Origin: Polysphondylium violaceum | Taxonomy: Eukaryota; Evosea; Eumycetozoa; Dictyosteliales; Dictyosteliaceae | Length of the DNA stretch: 20,929 nt | Direction: 5' to 3' | NCBI GenBank assembly: GCA_000277445.1 | Contig: AJWJ01000428.1 | Span: 1 to 20,929, forward strand | Part shown: positions 9,319-17,718 of the stretch, one piece after another | Numbering within the stretch: position 1 is the first letter of the stretch | Layout of the letters: each line of letters begins with the position of its first letter | Program-made: the position numbers and the translations under genes | Notes under the pieces: generated by a model | Told to the model about the DNA's origin: nothing | The model's database searches: none | What the model saw: only the letters and a program-made list of their open reading frames with translations

Positions 9319-10441
9319 GTTATTAATATATATTCTCTATCTAATATTACAACATAGCGCTATTTACCATTTTAGTTTTTGTTTCTTTTGAAACATAAAA
9401 ACCATCTTTTAATTCAAATATAATTGAATTACTTGGTAAAATTAAATTCATAAATTGTTTCATTTCACTTGCAATAAATTCTAATTGAGTCAAATCGACA
9501 TCAGTTTGAAAAATTGGTTCTTCTTGTAAGTGTTTATCCCAAATACATATATTAAATGAATGATTAATTTCCAATATATCTTCTGAAAATGGTCTATAAC
9601 AATCAAATGGATTCCAAACCGGATTCTAAGAGAGAGAAGAGCAAAGAGTTAACATTGTCAATCATATAATAATAGGTACATATATATGAATACAAACATT
9701 TGATTGCTCTATTAATTCACTTGTATAAAATGGTGGAGGCAAATCTTCTTCTTGTTCTTCTTGTTGTTGATCTTCTTCGCCAACAATTAATTTACTGAAT
9801 TGTTGTTTATCGTTGTTGTTTTTGTTATTGTTGTATTCACTTTCATCATCACTTGTTGGATATTTATATTTATTTGTTTCTGTATGTTCTATATTGTTGT
9901 TATTATCAATTGTTGTATTTGAACTACTATTACTATCACTACTTCTACCACCACTACTACTACTAGACAAAAACGGAGAAATTAAAGAAGGTGGTGCGTG
10001 TAATGTATAATAACTAGAATGTAAATTTAATCTACCAGACTCTAAATTCCTTGCCAATATAGATTTTAAATGTCTAAATTTTCTAAGAGAAGGTGGAAAA
10101 TTACTTGGACCATTGGGTAATATCATTAGCAATGAATTACTAGGATTTCTATTGGTTGTTACTGTTGCTGCTGTTGCTATTGTAGCTGTACTGTTGATCG
10201 TACTACTCATCATTGACTGAGATATATTGATAGGTGACTCTACCATCAAACTACTACTACTAATATCAAGTGTATTCATACCATTATTTAAATTATTTAC
10301 ACTATTATATACAACAACATTATTATTACTATTACTATTATTATTTACACTATTCACAAAACCACTATTGAAATGATTGTTACCACTACTATTTGGTATA
10401 GAAAATGCAGATGATGACGATGACATCATTGGATTGTTCAT
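8159..10441 (-). CDS. UVRAG: UVRAG/Vps38 homologue, subunit of the class III PI3-kinase complex
   Basis: Three exons, 9698-10441, 9368-9625 and 8159-9214, all joined in phase 0, give 685 residues. Introns are 72 bp (GTTTGT donor, CTTAG acceptor) and 153 bp (GTAAAT donor). Residues 1-115 are Ser/Asn low complexity. A C2-like part follows (LRKFRHLKSILARN, SYYTLH, then PPFYTSELIEQSN joining NPVWNPF across intron 1, and FNICIWDK). A coiled coil spans about 380-435. The C-terminal region has UVRAG signatures: SKYIDIPLRYP (542-552), FPLYSKGVEKR (573-583) and DYAVFLLNKNLEQLL. This order matches UVRAG and yeast Vps38, which join Vps34, Vps15 and Beclin1/Atg6 to make PI3P on endosomes. The tail (about 635-680) is a near-perfect Asn-Pro dipeptide repeat. 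The 5' splice site of intron 1 is the least certain junction. Confidence 0.87.
8186..8317. repeat. Hexanucleotide repeat (TTTGGA/TTTGGG) encoding Asn-Pro repeats
   Basis: Read on the plus strand this is a run of TTTGGA units with occasional TTTAGA or TTTGAA variants and a central block of TTTGGG units. On the coding strand it gives alternating Asn and Pro at the C-terminus of the UVRAG homologue. The GGG runs at 8262, 8268, 8274, 8280 and 8286 are each separated by TTT. It is a probable replication-slippage tract with variable copy number. Confidence 0.95.
9223..9318. repeat. (ATT)n microsatellite in UVRAG intron 2
   Basis: About 32 uninterrupted ATT units lie inside the second UVRAG intron (9215-9367). 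They explain why this intron is about twice the usual length here. The tract starts within 10 bases of the 3' splice site on the transcribed strand, where it reads as AAU repeats. Confidence 0.95.
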
Positions 10442-10811
10442 TGTTTTACTTTATCAAACACACAACATACAGGTGTGGTGTTTCTTTAATATCTGTTTAC
10501 CTAATCTATCTATTTCTACTGTGTGTGTGAGTGTGAGTGTGAGTGTGTGAATGTGAGTGTGTGAATGTGAGTGTGTGCGTCGTTTCGTGTATATTTATAG
10601 GTAACCTTTGCAAATTTCACGTCGTCCACAACAAAAGGTTGCAATACACATAAATCTCAAAAGCTCAGAAAAAAAAATTTTAAAAAAAAAATTTTAATTT
10701 TTAAAAACACACCCACTTGGGAAATGAAATGAAAGAGCATCAATTTCATCATTTTTGAAAAACAAAGAAAAAGATTGCGTGCAATAAATAATAATCATAA
10801 TAATAATAATA
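10442..10811. promoter_or_regulatory. Divergent promoter region (UVRAG / LRR gene) with GT-rich tract
   Basis: 370 bp separate the two outward-facing start codons. At 10520-10580 there is an imperfect GTGTGA/GTGTGAAT tract, which on the other strand reads CACACTCACATTCACAC. GT/CA-rich boxes are known binding sites of the dictyostelid developmental regulator GBF, but the match here is only compositional. Near 10672-10700 lie A and T runs, including an AAAAAAATTTTAAAAAAAAA-type stretch. No gene is seen between 10442 and 10811. Confidence 0.4.
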
Positions 10812-12731
10812 ATGAACAGTAATAATATAATATCTACCAATAAAGTTAGTAACAATATAGATCCTACGTTTTTGATAAACAATCTGCCAACCACGTTGGT
10901 GAGAAAGATTGTCAGTAGTTATTACAATCATTACTACATGATGTACAAACACGCCATCGACCAGCGTATACTGATCGACGACTATTCGTTCGAAAACAAT
11001 GGCAGCGGACAGTTGGCATACATATGGATTAATTTGAATCTCATTTGCAAGTATTGGACGACCAAGGTGGTGCCCTATCTGTCCAACAACTTTTACTTTA
11101 TCAACAGTAAGAATAAATTAGAGAGTTATTTGAAATTTGTAGAGTATGGTGTATCGTTTCCTCGCAGATTCATGCCCGATCGATTTGGCAAGGCCGTGAA
11201 ACAACCTGCCCATTTGGTCAAGGCACCCGTAGAGATCACCAATTTGGAGATCTTTATCGATCAACGACAGATAAAGAGCTACCCCGACGCGATCATTCCG
11301 CCTCAGGTGTACGACATGATCTTGCAGACCAAGGGTCTGAGCAAATTCAAGTTTCTCCACTCGGCCTACAAGACCACCATGGACTTGTACTATGTGCTCC
11401 AGTCACTGAGCGATCCAAGCCGATCGTTTATCACCCATTTGGACATCTCGGGCAATGTGGCGGGAAACAAAGAGTTTGCCGCACTCCACAACTTTATCAT
11501 GACCTCCAAGACCCTCGAGTCGCTCAACATGTCCTCGCTCAAAATCTACACAGACATCCAGCCTGTCGCTGCCGACAAGAGTCTGGTCTATGCGTTGAGA
11601 AACTGCAAGACCCTGCAAAAGGTCTATGTCAACGACAGAGACGGCAGATACGACAACTTTGTTGGAGGCGCTACAGAGTTTGTCTATTGGGCACTCAAGG
11701 AGTCGAATCTCCGAGTGTTTCATTACATCAGCAACGCAACCCTCGACAGCTTTGAGCAGCTGAGACCCTCATACTCGTCGTCAGACACTGACCCCGAGAT
11801 CCAAGACCAGCAATTCTACACCATACAACCCCATCTGCGCGAACTCAAGATGGTCTTGCGCGTCCATCACAACAACCCATTCATGGCCTATCTCGGCACC
11901 GTGTTTAACAACAATGGCTTTGACCATCTCGTCCACTTGGACATCTCCAAGACCGTGTTTGAAGTCGAGCCCACCTCGATCAAGATCCTCGACGGCATAT
12001 CGTTTATCAAAGGCCTGCAGGAACTCAATCTCTCAGGCGCGACATTCAGCTTTGAAGACTCGCCCTTTGCCGACCGATTTGATTTCATTGGTCGAATCAC
12101 CCAACTCTCGACTCTCAACCTGTCCAACATTGGCCTCAACAACGAAAAGGCCTCCAAACTTTTGGCCATGCTTGAGACCAACCATGTGCGCACACTGACT
12201 GCGCTCGACATCAGCAAAAACAACCTCTCTATCCAATGTCTCACCGCGCTGACATCGTTGATCAAACACCCCGAATCCAAACTCGCCAAACTCAATCTCT
12301 GCAGAAACGCCTTTGGCGGCTACATGAACATCCTCTTGCTCTCCTTCCAACTGTCGCACTCGCTCACCGACATTAACCTGTCGTTCAACAACTTTACCGA
12401 CCGTGAAGGCGTCCAACTCTGTAAATATCTCGAGAAAAACACCACGCTCCGTGACCTAAACATCGCTGGAAACCACTTTCAACTCCTCACACCAAACTAT
12501 CTCCAATACGCCCTCCTAGCCAACACCACCCTCGTGTCTTTGAATTTCTCAAACATCCATCTCGACTCTATCGGCATTGCCTATGTCTTTGAGGGTATCT
12601 CTGAGAGATCCAATCTCTCGCTCCTAGTCCTCAAAGACGTGCTCGAGCGTGGCTCCAAGGGTCCTGCAGGTAATCTTATCACTAGTTTTATCAAGACATG
12701 TGGTCTCAAATGTATAGTTATTGATGATTAA
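10812..12731 (+). CDS. F-box-like leucine-rich repeat protein
   Basis: One exon, 639 residues. The N-terminus after about residue 23 (LPTTLVRKIVSSYYN ... NLICKYWTTKVVPYLSN) resembles the degenerate F-box-like head of many dictyostelid LRR proteins. Most of the rest is ribonuclease-inhibitor-type LRR: FITHLDISGNVAGNKEFAAL, LVHLDISKTVF, LQELNLSGATFSF, LSTLNLSNIGLNNEKASKLL, LTALDISKNNLS, LAKLNLCRNAFGG, LTDINLSFNNFTDREGVQL, LRDLNIAGNHF and LVSLNFSNIHLD. If the F-box is real, it would act as a substrate adaptor of an SCF ubiquitin ligase; otherwise a protein-binding scaffold. Codon use shifts from AT-rich at the 5' end to strongly C-ending codons from about 11150 on, which is why this stretch shows many long but spurious antisense frames. 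The upstream context TAATAATG suits the chosen start. Confidence 0.85.
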   Translation: MNSNNIISTNKVSNNIDPTFLINNLPTTLVRKIVSSYYNHYYMMYKHAIDQRILIDDYSFENNGSGQLAYIWINLNLICKYWTTKVVPYLSNNFYFINSKNKLESYLKFVEYGVSFPRRFMPDRFGKAVKQPAHLVKAPVEITNLEIFIDQRQIKSYPDAIIPPQVYDMILQTKGLSKFKFLHSAYKTTMDLYYVLQSLSDPSRSFITHLDISGNVAGNKEFAALHNFIMTSKTLESLNMSSLKIYTDIQPVAADKSLVYALRNCKTLQKVYVNDRDGRYDNFVGGATEFVYWALKESNLRVFHYISNATLDSFEQLRPSYSSSDTDPEIQDQQFYTIQPHLRELKMVLRVHHNNPFMAYLGTVFNNNGFDHLVHLDISKTVFEVEPTSIKILDGISFIKGLQELNLSGATFSFEDSPFADRFDFIGRITQLSTLNLSNIGLNNEKASKLLAMLETNHVRTLTALDISKNNLSIQCLTALTSLIKHPESKLAKLNLCRNAFGGYMNILLLSFQLSHSLTDINLSFNNFTDREGVQLCKYLEKNTTLRDLNIAGNHFQLLTPNYLQYALLANTTLVSLNFSNIHLDSIGIAYVFEGISERSNLSLLVLKDVLERGSKGPAGNLITSFIKTCGLKCIVIDD

Positions 12732-12831
12732 ATAAAATAGTAGTCATAAAAGAGACAACAGCATTGTATCTTTTATATTTGTATATATGTATATATGTAT
12801 GTAACCTATCTGTCTATCTAAATGGCGTTTA

Positions 12832-14170
12832 TTAAAACTTTTTAGGCTGTAAGCTAAAGTCTACACTACTTGCTTGTTGTTGTTCAGGTTTCTTCTTTTT
12901 CTGTTTTTTAGGTATAGTTGGCGATGTTGTTGTTGTTGTAGTAGTAGTAGTTGTAGTTGTAGTAGTAGTATTCCTATTGTTATTTGAATTTGGAGATGTA
13001 GAAATTAATGTTGAAGAATCTGGCAATGGCTGACCATCCACAACAGTGTCTGTAACTATTTCCAATGTCTCTGCAAATGATTGATAAGTGGTTGGTGTAC
13101 TATTTGTAAAATAACTACCAGACAACGATTGTTTTAATGGATTACCACTGTTACTATTGCTATTGTTGTTTATATCTATACTTGATGAAACTGTATTGTT
13201 GCTATTGTCCTCCTTTGTTGTCGTCTCTATTGTATCATTTAAACTTTGTAAAAGATTATTATTAATTTCATTTGATTTATTATTACTACTATCTACATTA
13301 CTATTTCCTATTGTTGTTGCTGCTGATGTTGGTGTCGTTGTTGGTGAAATAAGTGGTTGTACATTTGCAGTGCTAGGTGAAGATTGAATATTTTGTGAAG
13401 AGGTCGACGATGATAATGATGATGATGATGAAGGTGTAGATTTAACAGGTGTTGAATTTCTCGAATCTAATCCCTTTCCAAAAGATGAAAATGTTTTAGT
13501 AGCTGATGATCCTGAATGATGTGAATTTACAAATAATATTGATTTACTATATGGTAATTTAAAAGTATTAATACATCATACTAACTATCTATCTATCTAT
13601 CTATCTATCAACTAGATCAAATAAATACTTGTTTAATAATCTATTTGCTTTCTCTATAGAGTTTTGTAAAATATTTGATATGTTATTAAATGTAGTGATC
13701 TCATTCATTACTTGAACCGTCTTTGAACTATAATCAATATCATATGATTTCTCTTGTATTTTATTTGTTAATTGTACAATGTTTTTCTAGAATAGACATA
13801 GTGTGTTAGTATATCTCTGATTCTCTCTATTGATAAGATGGTGATGATGAATATTTACTTTATGTGCAACATTTTTAGGTATATTCTTTCTAATGTGTTC
13901 TTGTACATGAAACAAACCTACAGTTGGTTCGTTTGCAATTTGGTGTACATAATCTGATACCTTTTTGTTCACTCTAAATATTTGTTCAGCAGTTGTAATG
14001 TCTAGAGTGAGGGGTGGTTGTGTTGGAAGCAATGCTGATGTTTGTAATTGTTGTTGTTGGTGAAGGAGTAGTTGCTGTTGCAACAGTTGTGGATTATTAA
14101 TGTTATTGTTATTTCCTGTATTGTTTCCTGCATTGTGTGATGCTAAACTAGCAAATCCATGATTATTCAT
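12832..14170 (-). CDS. BORCS8: BORCS8 homologue (BORC lysosome-positioning complex subunit) with long low-complexity tail
   Basis: Three exons, 13859-14170, 13629-13786 and 12832-13546, join in frame to 394 residues. Introns are 72 bp (GTAAAT donor, TCTAG acceptor) and 82 bp (GTATTT donor, ATATAG acceptor). After an Asn/Gln-rich lead (1-60), residues 65-156 match BORCS8/MEF2BNB: VNKKVSDYVHQIANEPTVGL, FHVQEHIRKNIP, then across the first junction AHK-KNIVQLTNKIQEKSYDI and TTFNNISNILQNSIEKANRLL. Human BORCS8 is about 119 residues and ends near here; this protein continues for about 235 residues of Ser/Thr/Asn/Pro with a poly-Thr run and a Lys-rich KKQKKKKPE end. Metazoan BORC recruits Arl8 and kinesin to lysosomes. 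The tail is inferred from an open frame that meets a good acceptor in the right phase; its being in the mRNA is the least certain point. Confidence 0.83.
13585..13608. repeat. (CTAT)6 tetranucleotide repeat in BORCS8 intron 2
   Basis: Six uninterrupted CTAT units lie inside the second intron of the BORCS8 homologue, 20 bp past its donor site. On the transcribed strand they read as GATA-type repeats and include in-frame stops, consistent with this being intron. Confidence 0.9.
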
Positions 14171-14332
14171 ATTGTATCTAATGATATATCTATTTGTGCA
14201 ATAATTGTAAATTTTGTTTTTTTTTTTTTTTTTTGTCCAAACAAAAAATTAGATTTTTAATTTAATTTTGTGATTTTAGGTTTAATATTATACCTAAAAG
14301 AATTCCCAAGGGGGAAAATATATTTATAAACA
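14171..14332. promoter_or_regulatory. Short divergent promoter region (BORCS8 / small family protein)
   Basis: 162 bp separate the two start codons. The region holds an 18-base T run around 14217-14234, a TATTTATAAA-like motif just before the plus-strand start at 14333, and GAATTCCCAAGGGGGAAAA near 14300. Both promoters must fit in this space. No operator can be named. Confidence 0.35.
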
Positions 14333-14839
14333 ATGATGATGGGCAGTATCGATACACTATATAGAGATGTATTTGGTAATGTTTATTTATCCTCATTGAT
14401 CTTTAAATGTGTCCATCAAATACAAATCAATGATTTTAGTTTTAAATATAAAGATATCTGGGGAGTTGGTTGGATGATTACCTATGGTCATATTGGACTA
14501 CTAAGAGATAAAATAAAGAATGATGCAAATCGACTATACGTCTGTGTAGAAGAATTATTTTCAATAATAGCAAACTATAAAGACATCTCAATATTCATTG
14601 CTTTATTTGAATTACACAAAACAGCTGTACTACAGTATATGCAAAACAATGAAAACTATAGACAGGTTATCGATAAAGTAAGGTCTCTAAAAATATTTTC
14701 CTATCTGCATAACAATGGCCATCTAAGGACTCTAGAAACTCCTCCTGCTCTCAGTGACTACTCTATTGTCGAGTATTTGACTAAACTAGGATACCTGAAA
14801 ATCTCATATCTCAGACCCACGGATTCTAGTTTCAAATGA
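14333..14839 (+). CDS. Short member of a dictyostelid-expanded family (ankyrin-type family N-terminal domain)
   Basis: 168 residues, intronless. The opening LYRDVFGNVYLSSLIFKCVH, followed by WGVGWMITYGHIGLLRDKIK, is the characteristic head of a large protein family expanded in some dictyostelids, usually annotated as hypothetical or ankyrin-repeat-like and often several hundred residues long. Helical segments (ELFSIIANYKDISIFIALFE, IVEYLTKLGYLKISYL) resemble the degenerate ankyrin-like units of that family. This copy is short and ends cleanly in TGA at 14837-14839, so it may be a truncated or reduced paralogue. The start is at two or three adjacent ATGs after AAACA; which one is used cannot be told. 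Family recognition is from memory; no molecular function is known to me. Confidence 0.65.
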   Translation: MMMGSIDTLYRDVFGNVYLSSLIFKCVHQIQINDFSFKYKDIWGVGWMITYGHIGLLRDKIKNDANRLYVCVEELFSIIANYKDISIFIALFELHKTAVLQYMQNNENYRQVIDKVRSLKIFSYLHNNGHLRTLETPPALSDYSIVEYLTKLGYLKISYLRPTDSSFK

Positions 14840-15196
14840 CAACAAACGCAAATAGTAGCTCCATGTTATGAGGGCGGGCACAGTAGTTGACAGAAAGAGC
14901 TATGATAAATAAATAATTTGTGTCTGCATTTTAATGGCGCTATGTATATCTTTTGAAGCGAAAAACTTTGTCAACTTTTGGTCAACACTACACAAATCTA
15001 AAAATATCTACACACTGATTGATATGACACACAATAAAAAAAAGATATTTTCATCAAATTTTATTGTAATTGTCATCATTCCTTTACTTTTTCATATTTT
15101 TTTATTTTATTTTTATTTATTTTGGTGATTTTCTATTTTTTATAATTTATTTTGATTTTTTCATCTCAATCCACCAAATATATATATTGAGCTCAG
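14840..15196. other. Intergenic region between the small family protein and NIT2
   Basis: The first ~100 bases are richer in GC than the rest and include 6-bp arms TAGCTC/GAGCTA at 14856-14902. From about 15030 the sequence becomes T-rich up to the NIT2 start. Short frames here translate to Phe/Ile/Tyr-rich strings typical of random AT-rich DNA. No gene is supported. Confidence 0.5.
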
Positions 15197-16306
15197 ATGA
15201 TAAAATCATTATTTTTAAAGTCTATATCACCACGATCATTCTCATCATTCTACTCTTTTTCTAAATCAAAAACAATCACAACCACCACATCCCCACTATT
15301 TTCATTCAGTAATAGCAATCCTTTTTCTAAATCATATATAACTAATCCTAGATCTATTAAAATGAACGAACCAACTTTTAAATTTGCTGGAATCCAAATG
15401 TTGATTGGTGAAAACAAACAAGAAAACATTAAAAATGCTGTAAAATTAATAGATGAAGCTTCAGCCAATGGCGCCGTTATTGTATCTTTACCTGTATGTA
15501 TAGTTGTTGTTATTTCAACATAATTACTTTTTAATTGATTCAAATAACTAACAACAAGTAAAACAATATAGGAATGTTTTAATTGTCCATACTCAACTGG
15601 TGTATTTAAGCAATACTCTGAATCATTAGGCAGTAGTGAAACAATTGATGCATTGTCAGAGTGTGCCAAAAAGAATAAAATATGGCTTATTGGAGGAAGC
15701 ATACCAGAGGTTGATAAAGTGGACGGTAAAATCTACAACACTTGTTTTATATTTAATCCACAGGGCGCAGTTGTTGGCAGACACAGAAAGATTCATTTAT
15801 TCGATATTGACATTCCCAACAAGATCAGATTCAAAGAGAGCGAGACTTTATCACCTGGAAACTCACTCACTGTCATTGATATAGGCTATTGTAAAGTCGG
15901 TGTTGGAATTTGTTACGATATCAGATTCCCCGAACTCGCCATGTTGTATGCCAAGGAAAACTGTAAATTCCTCATCTATCCTGGCGCATTCAACATGACT
16001 ACCGGTCCTGCCCACTGGGAGTTACTCCAAAGGGGTAGAGCTGTTGACAATCAAGTCTATGTCGCAGCCATCTCACCTGCCCGTAATCCAGACTCTACCT
16101 ATCAAGCATGGGGACACTCGTCTGTCGTCTCTCCCTGGGGTGAAGTCGTTGCCACCACTCAACACTCTCAAGACATCATTTACACCGACATTGATTTAAA
16201 CAAAGTCACTGAAATGAGATCCTCAATCCCTGTATACCAACAAAAAAGAAATGATATTTATCAAATCATAAATCAATCATCAACCACAAATAACACATAT
16301 CATTAA
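15197..16306 (+). CDS. nit2: Omega-amidase NIT2 (nitrilase superfamily)
   Basis: Two exons, 15197-15493 and 15572-16306 (78-bp intron, GTATGT donor, ATATAG acceptor, phase 0), give 343 residues. The enzyme hydrolyses alpha-ketoglutaramate and alpha-ketosuccinamate to the keto acid and ammonia. The nitrilase Glu-Lys-Cys triad is complete: Glu100 in SLP-ECFNCPY (split by the intron), Lys172 in [10 protein letters not shown] and Cys213 in [32 protein letters not shown] and [17 protein letters not shown] are nearly identical to mammalian NIT2. Residues 1-55 are rich in Ser, Lys, Arg and Phe without acids, resembling a mitochondrial presequence. An internal ATG (Met56, 15362) in AAA-ATG context begins at the usual NIT2 N-terminus, so a cytosolic form is possible. 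Confidence 0.95.
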
Positions 16307-16879
16307 TCATCCTCATCATCATTTCTATATCTATGGATGACCAGATATAACTATAACGATAGATAATAATAGTCAAAACAATAAATCAAAGATATAATGT
16401 AAATTAATTAATCCAAAAACAAATATGTTTTCCGTTCTTCACCCCTCACACTTAAATTTATAGCAAAAAACTATAAATAGAAAGAAGATCATTCTTGAAT
16501 AAAAAGAATATATGTGAGTGCGTGGGGGTTATATGTACATGTGTAATTCAATATTTAATGAAATTATTATTATTGTATTTACTATCTATTATTACTAAAC
16601 CCTGACAAATCAATTCATCGATGAAAAGAACAATGTTCTCTAACTACCTTCTTTTACTCAATATTTTCTCAATTTCTGGAACATCGGATCCAATCGTCGA
16701 CTATAAAAACATTTTTCAAAATTTTCATTTTTTCGATTTTTATTTTGAATTTATTTTTTATTCATTTTTTTTTTGTGAAATCGCTCCTCGCGCTCTTGCC
16801 TCTGTTCCTCCACTACTTTGTATTTCATTGCTCGCTCTTTTATTTTTTGTTGATTAACCTTATTCCAAAACAATTCAAA
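16307..16879. other. Intergenic region: NIT2 3' flank and RPL10 promoter/leader
   Basis: AT-rich with no supported gene. A frame at 16621-16857 could encode 78 residues but is a Phe-rich translation of T-runs with no recognisable domain. The last ~90 bases before RPL10 contain a pyrimidine-rich, relatively GC-rich stretch (16780-16830, e.g. CGCTCTTGCCTCTGTTCCTC). That is reminiscent of the pyrimidine-rich leaders of ribosomal protein genes; function is not shown. Confidence 0.45.
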
Positions 16880-17718
16880 ATGGGTAGACGTATGTTATCA
16901 CCACCACTATCTTTATCACTCTGATGTGAATCTACTATGCTTTCAGATTGATTGATTGATTGGCAATAGAGACATACAATGACATGCATCAATCAATCTT
17001 GTATTACAAGTAGATTCAATAGGAGATGATGCTCACAATCAGGAATCTAATATAAACTCTATTCAACAATATAGGTCCAGCCAGATGTTACAGATACTGT
17101 AAAAACAAACCATACATCAAGTCAAGATACTGTCGTGGTGTCCCTGATGCCAAGATCAGAATTTTCGATTTAGGTCGTAAGAAAGCCTCTACTGATGAAT
17201 TCCCATACTGTGCTCATCTCATCTCCTTAGAAAAGGAACAAATCTCATCTGAAGCCATCGAAGCTGGTCGTATTTCTTGCAACAAATACATCTCCAAGAT
17301 GGGTGGTAAAGATTCTTTCCACATGAGAGTTAGAGTTCACCCATGGCACGTACTCAGAATCAACAAGATGTTGTCATGTGCTGGTGCTGATAGACTCCAA
17401 ACTGGTATGAGAGGTGCTTTCGGTAAGCCAATGGGTACCGTTGCCCGTGTTGATATCGGTCAAATCATCTTCTCCATTCGTTGCAAAGACTCCGTCTCCA
17501 ACCACGTTCTTGAAGCTTTGAGAAGATCTTCATACAAATTCCCAGGTCGTCAAAAGATCGTCGTCTCCAAGAAATGGGGTTTCACCAGCTTTGATCGTGA
17601 AACTTACCAAAGATTAAAATCTGAAGGTAGATTAATGAACGACGGTGCCAACGTTAAAGTCATCACTGAACACGGTACTCTTGCTCAATATGCCAAAGAT
17701 ATTGAAGCCGCTTATTAA
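16880..17718 (+). CDS. rpl10: Large ribosomal subunit protein L10 (uL16)
   Basis: A 10-nt first exon (16880-16889, ATG GGT AGA C) joins exon 2 (17075-17718) across a 185-bp intron with GTATGT donor and ATATAG acceptor, giving 217 residues beginning [17 protein letters not shown]. The whole length matches eukaryotic RPL10 (about 214 residues), including [59 protein letters not shown] and KKWGFTSF. uL16 is added late to the 60S subunit and contacts the peptidyl-transferase and P-site region. Codon use is that of a highly expressed gene (GGT, CGT, ATC, AAG). The intron is two to three times the local norm and contains a long hairpin annotated separately. Confidence 0.97.
16927..17024 (+). ncRNA. 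Candidate intronic H/ACA-type hairpin in the RPL10 intron
   Basis: A 10-bp lower stem (16927-16936/17009-17018) is followed by an internal loop of 8 nt (16937-16944) and 9 nt (17000-17008). A perfect 12-bp upper stem (16945-16956/16988-16999) and a 31-nt loop complete it. ATAGGA, a fit to the H-box consensus ANANNA, follows the lower stem directly at 17019-17024. Lower stem, two-sided pocket, upper stem and adjacent box are the architecture of an H/ACA guide RNA hairpin, and ribosomal protein introns are common snoRNA hosts. No clear second hairpin or terminal ACA box was found in the remaining 50 nt of intron, so it could be a single-hairpin guide or only an intron-folding element. Confidence 0.45.

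Noticed and set aside
11118-12416. Several long frames antisense or out of frame within the LRR gene
   Set aside because: They arise from C-ending codons in the real LRR frame, overlap one another, and show no domain.
14856-14902. TAGCTC/GAGCTA foldback after the small family protein
   Set aside because: A 6-bp stem with a 35-nt loop is expected by chance at this scale.
14934-15264. Short AT-rich ORFs before NIT2
   Set aside because: Phe/Ile/Tyr-rich random-looking translations overlapping the NIT2 leader.
16621-16857. 78-residue ORF upstream of RPL10
   Set aside because: Phe-rich translation of T-runs within the RPL10 promoter/leader region; no recognisable domain.
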